Positions 1 to 4,502 of a stretch of DNA of 5,369 nt are shown here, one piece after another (positions within the stretch are counted from its first letter, which is position 1; every line of letters begins with the position of its first letter). The position numbers were made by a program, and so were the translations under genes. Source of the DNA: Candidatus Omnitrophota bacterium (lineage in GTDB: Bacteria > Omnitrophota > Gorgyraeia > Gygaellales > Profunditerraquicolaceae); assembly GCA_018814745.1 (NCBI GenBank), contig JAHIZC010000030.1:1-5369 (forward strand), read 5' to 3'. The notes beneath the pieces were generated by a model. The model did no database searches. It saw only the letters and a list, made by a program, of their open reading frames with translations, and was not told the DNA's origin.

Positions 1-1217
1 ATGTAACAGCAACAGTAAGGCTGTTGAATGAAAGAACATTTGGTGATGAGGCTGATGCAGATAATCTTACAGCCAGAATAAACAATTCAGATGTTTCATT
101 GGATCTTGCCTATATGACCATGAAGGAATTTCTATATTCACCTCTGACTTTAACTGTTGGACGTCAGAACCTGAAGTTCGGTAATGGGTTGATCATTGGT
201 GATCCGGATACTAATGGTATTTCAGATGGCCATTTAACAACTGCTAGGTATTTACCTAACAGTTTGGATGATCTTAGCCTGCGTAAAGCATTTGATGCAA
301 TTAGAGCAACCTTAGATTATGATCCTTTGGTAGTTGACCTTGTCTATTCCGATGTTGATGAAAACGCTGTTGGTTTGGAAGATGATACAACATTAATGGG
401 TGTAAATGCATCATACATGGTTAACAATGATCTTACTACAGAAGCCTATTTATGGCAGAGAACAAGAAGAGTAGCTGGAACAACACCCGCAACGCCAGCG
501 CCTCTGTTGAACGAAGAAGACCAGGATGAAAATCTAAGAACTATTGGTGCCCGAGCAGCATATACAGGAATTGAAAATATGACCTTAGGAATTGAAGGCG
601 CTTTTCAGTTCGGTGATCATTTTTCAAATACCGTACTTTATCCTGATGAATTAGGTGCTAATGCTACTGCTTTAAAGAATCGTAAAGTTACTGCATATGC
701 GATTCAGGCTGTTGCCAATATGGTAATGCCTAACAAAAAATACACTCCTGTAATCGGTGGTTCCTACACCTATCTATCCGGCGATAATTATCTTAGTGAT
801 TCTGATAACTATCACGGTTGGAGTGCAATGTATGAAGATCAGGCAGGAGGAACCTTATTTAATAAGATCATGGGTTACTCTAATGCTCAGTTATTCAATT
901 TGAATGGAACCGTAAGGCCATGGGAAGATGTTGCAGTGAGATTAGATTATTATTATCTCAGGCTCAACAAACCTTACTCAATCGCAGCTGTAGCCGCACC
1001 AGTAACATTAAGCGGTGTTACCGGTGATCCAACTTATATTATGCAAGGCGATAAGAAGGATCTGGGTAATGAAGTAGATTTGAATATTACCTATGATTAC
1101 ACCGAAGATGTCCAGCTAGGATTAAACTACGGCGTATTTATGCCTGGCGACGCTTTTGCAAAGAATAATGATAACAACGCCACGCAGGTAATTGGTACGA
1201 TGAAGGTAACCTTCTAA
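1..1217 (+). CDS. Alginate-export-like outer-membrane beta-barrel protein, 5' end missing
   Basis: This is the C-terminal part (about 405 codons) of an outer-membrane porin-like protein. The reading frame is open to the left edge, with the first whole codon at base 3, and the residues before the TTG at 24 (VTATVRLL) read as an ordinary beta strand. The true start and signal peptide therefore lie outside the window, and the TTG is unlikely to be the start. The segment VGRQNLKFGNGLIIGDPD resembles the conserved 'GRQ..-yG-..l-G' region of the alginate-export (AlgE-like) barrel family. The rest alternates hydrophobic and polar residues with many aromatic and Asp/Asn-rich turns. It ends KVTF, and a C-terminal Phe is the usual recognition signal for the BAM insertion machinery. 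It probably forms a diffusion channel for anionic sugars or polysaccharide, but the substrate cannot be read from the sequence. A terminator follows 22 bases after the stop. The beta-barrel call is fairly sure; the exact family is moderate. Confidence 0.7.
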   Translation, partial: VTATVRLLNERTFGDEADADNLTARINNSDVSLDLAYMTMKEFLYSPLTLTVGRQNLKFGNGLIIGDPDTNGISDGHLTTARYLPNSLDDLSLRKAFDAIRATLDYDPLVVDLVYSDVDENAVGLEDDTTLMGVNASYMVNNDLTTEAYLWQRTRRVAGTTPATPAPLLNEEDQDENLRTIGARAAYTGIENMTLGIEGAFQFGDHFSNTVLYPDELGANATALKNRKVTAYAIQAVANMVMPNKKYTPVIGGSYTYLSGDNYLSDSDNYHGWSAMYEDQAGGTLFNKIMGYSNAQLFNLNGTVRPWEDVAVRLDYYYLRLNKPYSIAAVAAPVTLSGVTGDPTYIMQGDKKDLGNEVDLNITYDYTEDVQLGLNYGVFMPGDAFAKNNDNNATQVIGTMKVTF

Positions 1218-1235
1218 CTTAGGTTAGAATCTAAT

Positions 1236-1271
1236 AAAACCCCCGAGGGAGCAATCCTTCGGGGGTTTTTT
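1236..1271 (+). terminator. Rho-independent terminator after the porin gene
   Basis: An 11-bp stem (1240-1250, CCCCCGAGGGA, pairing with 1255-1265, TCCTTCGGGGG, with one G-U pair) closes a GCAA loop of the stable GNRA type. Six Ts (1266-1271) follow. The four As before the stem can pair with the first four Ts, so the hairpin may also work weakly on the opposite strand. It separates the porin transcript from the operon that starts at 1335. Confidence 0.93.
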
Positions 1272-1297
1272 ATTAAAAAATTATTTTATATAAAGTA

Positions 1298-1326
1298 TTG
1301 ACAGACAAGGGGTTTTATGTTATAAA
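1298..1326 (+). promoter_or_regulatory. Strong sigma70-type promoter for the 1335-3927 operon
   Basis: The -35 box TTGACA (1298-1303) is a perfect consensus match. A 17-bp spacer leads to the -10 box TATAAA (1321-1326, five of six), preceded by TG at 1318-1319 in the extended -10 position. The stretch between the upstream terminator and the -35 box is very AT-rich and could serve as an UP element. The predicted start of transcription (about 1332-1335) falls on or just before the ATG of the next gene, so the mRNA would have almost no leader. Confidence 0.85.
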
Positions 1327-1334
1327 AAATACCA

Positions 1335-1898
1335 ATGGATAAGAAGGATATTTACGAACATTTAGCTAAGATCTATCTTGACGCTTCATCGAAAAAAAAC
1401 AAATCAGCAGATACCCCGCCAAAAATATTTAAAAAGATTATTTTTGTCAGTTTCGTATTTGCAGCTGGCCTGGGGATTATTTTCTATTTTAATGCCAGAA
1501 GAAGTATGCCCTTTAAGTCAGAGATCTCCTTGGTGCTGCTGCATGATGTGGCAAAGATAAATTTCCATTTTGATCCGGCGAAAAAAGAGATTTATGCCCT
1601 GGATCTTAACAACTTAAACCTAAGCCCTTTTAAGGCCTTAGGTTTTTCTCTAAAGAAGGCGGATTTCGAAGATACGATTTCCTTAAGAGTAGAATTTACC
1701 AGTATCTTTAATGAACAAGCAGAAGTATATATCAAGGATATCCCGCACAGATGGAAGGAATACAGGATAGAATTTTCAAAGTTTAAGGAGATTAGCGACT
1801 GGACGGAGATGTCGAAGCTTTTATTTGCGGTAGAAGAGTGGAACGTCCGTCAGAAAAAAGACGTTGTCTATATAGATAACGTCAGACTTTTACGCTAG
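1335..1898 (+). CDS. Single-pass membrane protein with probable CBM11/CIA30-like outer domain
   Basis: I do not recognise a named family for this 187-residue protein. Residues 1-34 are a charged cytoplasmic segment with a short amphipathic helix (DIYEHLAKIYLD) and a Lys-rich linker. Residues 35-52 form one transmembrane helix, followed by RR. Residues 58-187 would lie in the periplasm if the N terminus is inside. This region is beta-rich and ends WKEYRIEFSKFKEISDW...VVYIDNVRLLR. That resembles the closing strands of galactose-binding-like sandwiches such as CBM11 or CIA30, where a terminal 'yiDnvrl' strand is typical; this is a pattern match only, so sugar binding is inference. The start is fixed by an in-frame stop at 1323-1325 and by the promoter, but there is no Shine-Dalgarno sequence before it. 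It is first in its operon, 17 bases ahead of the ParA gene, so its short cytoplasmic tail could be a membrane anchor or partner for that ATPase. Confidence 0.8.
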   Translation: MDKKDIYEHLAKIYLDASSKKNKSADTPPKIFKKIIFVSFVFAAGLGIIFYFNARRSMPFKSEISLVLLHDVAKINFHFDPAKKEIYALDLNNLNLSPFKALGFSLKKADFEDTISLRVEFTSIFNEQAEVYIKDIPHRWKEYRIEFSKFKEISDWTEMSKLLFAVEEWNVRQKKDVVYIDNVRLLR

Positions 1899-1915
1899 GA
1901 AAGGAGAACAAGCCG

Positions 1916-3004
1916 ATGCGGATAATTTCAGTGACTAATCAAAAGGGTGGCTGCGGTAAGACTACTACAGCGGTTAACTTGGCTGCGTCTTTATCCAAAA
2001 ATGACCGAAAGGTTTTATTAATTGATTTAGACCCTCAAGCCCATGCAACCTTAGGCCTGAATATTAAAGCCGATTTAAGTATTTATAACGTCCTCTCAAA
2101 GATAACCACTCAAAAGGCGAGCTTAAAAGATATAGTCCAGAAGTTAGAAGATAATTTTGACCTTGCTCCTTCTGCTATCGTATTAAGTACTTTGGAACAG
2201 GAGTTGGCCGGTGAGATCGGAAGGGAGTCGCTGCTCTGGAAGAATTTATGTGATTTTGACAACACCTACGACTATATCCTCATAGACTGTCCGCCGAATC
2301 TCGGTATATTGACGATAAATGCTATACGCTCAAGCAGTGAGATAATTGTCCCGGTTGAAGCGAGCAGATTTTCTCTTGAGGGGCTTGACCAGTTAGTTAG
2401 TATAATGGAGTTGGTCAGGGACAGGCTCGGACATAAAGTAGATTATCGCATTTTGGTGAATAACTTCGATTCCAGATTAAGGCACTCTTTTACAATACTA
2501 GATAGAATCAAGAAAAATTTTCAGGGTAAGTTATTCAGTAATATAGTGCATGTGAATGTCAAACTTAAAGAAGCGCAGAATAACGGCACGCATATATTCA
2601 ACCACGACAAATACTGCCGCGGGTCAAAAGACTATTTTAGCCTGGCCAGGGAGATAATCACGAATGAGAAGATGACTACTGTATCATTGGCCCTGGAGAG
2701 CAGGATGAAGGAGATTATGCATAATGAGCTGCCCAGGCTCAGAGAGATTGTTTTCTCCATATCAGCTCCCTGGGCAAAGGAAGTTTATTTAGTGGGTGAG
2801 TTCAATAACTGGCAGGCGAATAACCTAAGCCGCATGGACCTGAATAACGGCTCCTGGGTTAAGAAACTACACCTTAAGGACGGCAGATACAGGTATCGTT
2901 TTGTGGTTGACGGAGTCTGGATAGAAGACGTGAATAATCCCTCTAAGGGGACCAATCCGTACGGCGGGATGGATTCTTTAGTAGAAGTAGCGGTTAAAAA
3001 ATAA
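1916..3004 (+). CDS. ParA/MinD-type ATPase fused to a C-terminal AMPK-beta/CBM48-like glycogen-binding domain
   Basis: Residues 1 to about 250 form a complete ParA/Soj-type ATPase. The deviant Walker A motif is KGGCGKTT (10-17, with signature K10 and catalytic-site K15). Switch I/A' is LLIDLDPQA (34-42, D37 and D39), Walker B is YILIDCPPN (120-128, D124), and the family's 'V.LKEA..-G' region is at 215-224. Such ATPases bind DNA or membrane as ATP dimers and position cargo. After a helical linker (about 250-275), residues 277-360 match the E-set fold glycogen-binding domain of AMPK beta: VYLVGEFNNWQ (W299), YRYRFVVDG (325-333) and W335. These two tryptophans align with the glucan-stacking W100 and W133 of AMPK beta1; the Lys at 126 there is Arg328 here. 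Ordinary Soj proteins stop near residue 250-260, so the tail is extra. AAGGAG at 1901-1906 sets the start. No parB lies nearby in the window, so I give no gene symbol. The cargo is unknown; glycogen or a polysaccharide enzyme is inference. Confidence 0.93.
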   Translation: MRIISVTNQKGGCGKTTTAVNLAASLSKNDRKVLLIDLDPQAHATLGLNIKADLSIYNVLSKITTQKASLKDIVQKLEDNFDLAPSAIVLSTLEQELAGEIGRESLLWKNLCDFDNTYDYILIDCPPNLGILTINAIRSSSEIIVPVEASRFSLEGLDQLVSIMELVRDRLGHKVDYRILVNNFDSRLRHSFTILDRIKKNFQGKLFSNIVHVNVKLKEAQNNGTHIFNHDKYCRGSKDYFSLAREIITNEKMTTVSLALESRMKEIMHNELPRLREIVFSISAPWAKEVYLVGEFNNWQANNLSRMDLNNGSWVKKLHLKDGRYRYRFVVDGVWIEDVNNPSKGTNPYGGMDSLVEVAVKK

Positions 3005-3018
3005 AAGAGGAGTAGTTT

Positions 3019-3342
3019 ATGGCTGAGCAAAAGAAAGATAAAGTCGTTTCCGAGGGCACGTTTTTTGCCCTAATTTCCTATATTGGATTTTTATGCATTG
3101 TAAGCCTGGTATTAAAGAAGAATAATAAATTCGCGCTATACCACGCAAAACAGGGACTGGTGCTTTTTGTCTTTGAGGTTGGCGCTTTTATTATTTCGAT
3201 AATTCCGATCTTAGGCTGGTTTTTAGGAATCGGGACTGTTATTTTTGCTCTGGTTTCTCTCTGGAGCATCCTGCAGGCATTAATGGGTAATTATCACCGC
3301 ATCCCTTTTGTTTCTGGGATCGCGGATAAAATAACCATTTAG
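3019..3342 (+). CDS. Tic20-like / DUF4870-type small integral membrane protein
   Basis: This 107-residue protein has a short charged N terminus (1-14) and three predicted membrane helices at about 15-32, 45-62 and 64-88. The motif FALYHAKQGL (38-47) lies between helices 1 and 2. 'H.(K/R)Q(G/A)' in that place, and the closing segment with R94-I-P and 'IADKI', are characteristic of the bacterial Tic20-like (DUF4870) family. Members are widespread and their bacterial role is unknown, so no transport function should be assumed. GAGGAG (3007-3012) sits 6 bases before the ATG. The gene starts 14 bases after the ParA-fusion stop, which indicates co-transcription. Length is normal for the family and nothing looks truncated. 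Confidence 0.85.
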   Translation: MAEQKKDKVVSEGTFFALISYIGFLCIVSLVLKKNNKFALYHAKQGLVLFVFEVGAFIISIIPILGWFLGIGTVIFALVSLWSILQALMGNYHRIPFVSGIADKITI

Positions 3343-3374
3343 ATAACCATAATCAAAGGCAGGAGCTGTTTATT

Positions 3375-3381
3375 AAGGAGG
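3375..3381 (+). promoter_or_regulatory. Strong ribosome binding site that decides the next start
   Basis: AAGGAGG (within AAGGAGGTGA, 3375-3384) is a full anti-Shine-Dalgarno match. It overlaps the first in-frame GTG (3381), which therefore cannot be the start. It lies 8 bases before the GTG at 3390, which is the best start; the GTG at 3393 is 11 bases away and second choice. Confidence 0.8.
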
Positions 3382-3389
3382 TGAGGGCT

Positions 3390-3737
3390 GTGGTGTTAAA
3401 GAAGAAAAAGGTTAAGAGGAAAGCAGTAAAGAAGAGTCCCGCAAAGAAGAAAACAGCCAAGAAGAAAGCAAAGGCGCCTCGTCGCAAAGCTAAAGAGAAG
3501 CCAATCGGGATAGTTACTCATTATTTCCCTCAAGTAAGAGCAGCAGTGATAAAATTGAAAGCTCCACTTTCAGTAGGGGGAGCAGTTAAAATCAAGGGGC
3601 ATACTACTGATTTTATACAACAAGTAGGTTCGATGCAAGTTGACCGCGTTCCTATACAATCCGCAAAAAAAGGCCAGGAGATCGGCCTGATGGTGGATTC
3701 GCGCGTAAGACAGCACGATCTGGTTTTTAAGGCCTGA
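3390..3737 (+). CDS. EF-Tu domain II-like beta-barrel protein with Lys/Ala-rich histone H1-like N-terminal tail
   Basis: Read from GTG 3390 the protein has 115 residues; the frame is open to the GTG at 3381, but the ribosome binding site overlaps that codon. Residues 1-37 are an extended basic tail dominated by Lys and Ala in KKxAKK-type steps, with one SPAKKK motif. It resembles the C-terminal tail of histone H1 and of bacterial H1-like proteins and should bind nucleic acid by charge. Residues 38-115 form a compact beta domain: IGIVTHYFPQVRAAVIKL, then VGGAVKIKGHTTDF (G-H-T-T-D-F is very typical), then a 'G..IGLMVDSRVRQHDLVFK' close. This is the pattern of the small translation-factor-barrel proteins related to EF-Tu domain II and to the C-terminal domain of U32 peptidases. 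There is no GTPase domain. The barrel suggests RNA, tRNA or ribosome contact, but its role is unknown. It lies 47 bases after the Tic20-like gene and 4 bases before the Cys-rich gene. Confidence 0.85.
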   Translation: MVLKKKKVKRKAVKKSPAKKKTAKKKAKAPRRKAKEKPIGIVTHYFPQVRAAVIKLKAPLSVGGAVKIKGHTTDFIQQVGSMQVDRVPIQSAKKGQEIGLMVDSRVRQHDLVFKA

Positions 3738-3741
3738 AAAT

Positions 3742-3927
3742 ATGAAGTATAAGTGTCAGATCTGCGAACGGGAAATCGATGATTATTTAAGTCTGGCGCA
3801 CGTCAAGGCAGAGGAGTATTTGATTAAGCTGATCCTTCGCGACCATCCTGAGTGGAAGGATGATCATAAAGCCTGCCATAAGTGCATCGAATACTATCGC
3901 AAGCTCGTAAGAGAAGCAGAGATTTAA
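3742..3927 (+). CDS. Small four-cysteine, probable zinc-binding protein
   Basis: This 61-residue protein has two CxxC pairs, CQIC (5-8) and CHKC (45-48), separated by a mostly helical, charged middle (residues about 13-42) carrying H20, H35 and H42. The spacing suits one structural zinc site formed by the two knuckles at either end, as in small zinc-ribbon or HNH-like scaffolds, but no catalytic HNH pattern is visible. I do not recognise a family. The ATG follows the previous stop by 4 bases and only a weak AAGG (3729-3732) precedes it, so translation is probably coupled to the EF-Tu-barrel gene. It is the last gene before the terminator at 3979. It may be a nucleic-acid or ribosome-associated adapter, given its neighbour, but that is a guess. 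Confidence 0.72.
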   Translation: MKYKCQICEREIDDYLSLAHVKAEEYLIKLILRDHPEWKDDHKACHKCIEYYRKLVREAEI

Positions 3928-3978
3928 GTAAAAAAGAAAGCGTTATCTAATGTAGTTTTGTTGCGAATTAGCCACTAT

Positions 3979-4022
3979 CCTTATAACCTGATGGTTCCCA
4001 AAAGGTTATAAGGTAATTTTTT
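3979..4022 (+). terminator. Probable intrinsic terminator of the 1335-3927 operon
   Basis: A perfect 10-bp inverted repeat, CCTTATAACC (3979-3988) and GGTTATAAGG (4004-4013), flanks a 15-base loop. After TAA come six Ts (4017-4022). The stem is AT-rich and the loop long, so it is weaker than the terminator at 1236 and the T tract is offset by three bases. It lies 51 bases after the last stop codon of the operon, which fits a terminator best. An alternative is a protein- or RNA-binding hairpin. Confidence 0.65.
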
Positions 4023-4155
4023 CGATAAGTCTATAGAGAAGCATTTTTAGCGTTGATGGAACGCAACATCTACCAAGTAGTGCGTAGGCATAATAGTAAA
4101 AACTTCCTAAAGCACCGATATTGTAACCCTTTTGCTTCCAATCAGTTAAAAATTA

Positions 4156-4172
4156 AAATTAAGTATTAATTT
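4156..4172. repeat. AT-rich perfect inverted repeat upstream of the second promoter
   Basis: AAATTAA (4156-4162) and TTAATTT (4166-4172) are exact inverse copies around a 3-base centre. The repeat ends 8 bases before the -35 box of the next promoter. It could be an UP element or the operator of a dimeric regulator. In AT-rich DNA a 7-bp arm can also arise by chance. Confidence 0.45.
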
Positions 4173-4180
4173 GAATTTTC

Positions 4181-4209
4181 TTGACTTGGCATAGAAGTTG
4201 CTGTATATG
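4181..4209 (+). promoter_or_regulatory. Sigma70-type promoter for the MerR-like / polysaccharide export operon
   Basis: The -35 box TTGACT (4181-4186, five of six) is followed by a 17-bp spacer and the -10 box TATATG (4204-4209, four of six). Transcription would start near 4216, giving a leader of about 85 bases. The imperfect dyad ATGTA-GT-TACAT (4207-4218) covers the -10 edge and start point, where a repressor would block polymerase. Confidence 0.6.
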
Positions 4210-4227
4210 TAGTTACATGACCTTACG

Positions 4228-4277
4228 GGACAGACTAGGACAAAATAGGACAGAATAAGACAGGCATAATCAGAATA
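4228..4277 (+). repeat. Five in-register 10-bp tandem repeats in the predicted leader (consensus GGACAGAATA)
   Basis: The units are GGACAGACTA, GGACAAAATA, GGACAGAATA, AGACAGGCAT and AATCAGAATA, at 4228, 4238, 4248, 4258 and 4268. Every unit keeps CA at its fourth and fifth positions, and GAC recurs every 10 bases from 4219 to 4259. The spacing is close to one DNA helical turn, which would place identical contacts on one face. The block lies between the promoter and the MerR-like gene, so it is a candidate operator array for that regulator. A repeated RNA motif in the leader is the other reading. Confidence 0.7.
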
Positions 4278-4300
4278 ATTCATAAACACGGAGGATTAAA

Positions 4301-4501
4301 GTGAATGACCGAAGAATGAGCATTACGGATGTTGCAGAGAGGGTTGGGGTTACTCCTAAGACAATAGTCCGCTGGGAGAAATCTAAGAAAGTAAAGGCCG
4401 CCAAGAGGGATTGGCGCGGCTGGCGGGTTTATGATAAGGATGACCTGAAAACATTAAAGAGCTTTAAAGAAACTATTATTATTATGGAAGGGGAGGAGTA
4501 A
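4301..4501 (+). CDS. Minimal MerR-type helix-turn-helix regulator (DNA-binding domain only)
   Basis: This 66-residue protein is a bare winged helix-turn-helix of the MerR/excisionase class. The helix-turn-helix is ITDVAERVGVTPKTIVRWEK (about 8-27), and the wing and second helix are RDWRGWRVYDKDDLKTLKSF (about 37-56), with the usual 'g.R.y...dl..l' pattern. It lacks the coiled coil and effector domain of full MerR proteins (usually 120 residues or more), so it probably does not sense a ligand itself. GGAGG (4290-4294) lies 6 bases before the GTG start. Its last codons contain the ribosome binding site of the next gene, which begins one base after its stop, so the two are translationally coupled. 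This arrangement and the phased repeats just upstream suggest a self-controlled regulator of the polysaccharide operon. A phage-type excisionase is less likely, as no integrase is seen. Confidence 0.85.
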   Translation: MNDRRMSITDVAERVGVTPKTIVRWEKSKKVKAAKRDWRGWRVYDKDDLKTLKSFKETIIIMEGEE

Positions 4502-4502
4502 G

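Larger units (their letters stand above)
3928..4300 (+). other. 373-base intergenic region with terminator, promoter and phased repeats
   Basis: I see no convincing gene here on either strand. In order it holds a short A-rich spacer, the terminator hairpin (3979-4022), and about 130 bases (4023-4155) with only weak local hairpins. Next come an AT-rich inverted repeat (4156-4172), a promoter (4181-4209) with a dyad over its -10 box, a 10-bp tandem repeat block (4228-4277), and GGAGG (4290-4294) serving the GTG at 4301. One longer-range pairing is possible: TGTTGCG (3959-3965) with CGCAACA (4062-4068), which would enclose the terminator hairpin. Confidence 0.7.

Noticed and set aside
24..1217. 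Complete gene starting at TTG 24
   Set aside because: The frame is open to the window edge, the residues before TTG look like barrel strand, and no signal peptide follows the TTG. It is a partial gene.
1378..1560. Second-frame open frame inside the first operon gene
   Set aside because: It is embedded in a better supported gene with a promoter and membrane helix, and its product is Trp/Cys-rich nonsense.
1916..2700. Chromosome or plasmid partition locus (parAB with parS)
   Set aside because: No ParB-like gene and no parS-type palindrome is seen. The carbohydrate-binding tail points to a different cargo.
2785..3030. Open frame on the minus strand opposite the CBM-like domain
   Set aside because: It lies opposite a well-supported coding domain, with no ribosome binding site and no recognisable protein features.
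4041..4140. Cyclic-di-GMP (GEMM-type) riboswitch, suggested by GGAACGCAAC
   Set aside because: Only a short fragment resembles the conserved core. The partner GAAA-capped stem and tetraloop-receptor pieces are missing, and a promoter lies between it and the next gene.
4056..4169. 37-codon open frame starting ATGGAACGC in the intergenic region
   Set aside because: There is no ribosome binding site, the composition is odd, and the end overlaps the AT-rich inverted repeat just before a promoter. Probably chance.
4228..4277. CRISPR array
   Set aside because: The units are 10 bp with no unique spacers and no cas genes nearby.
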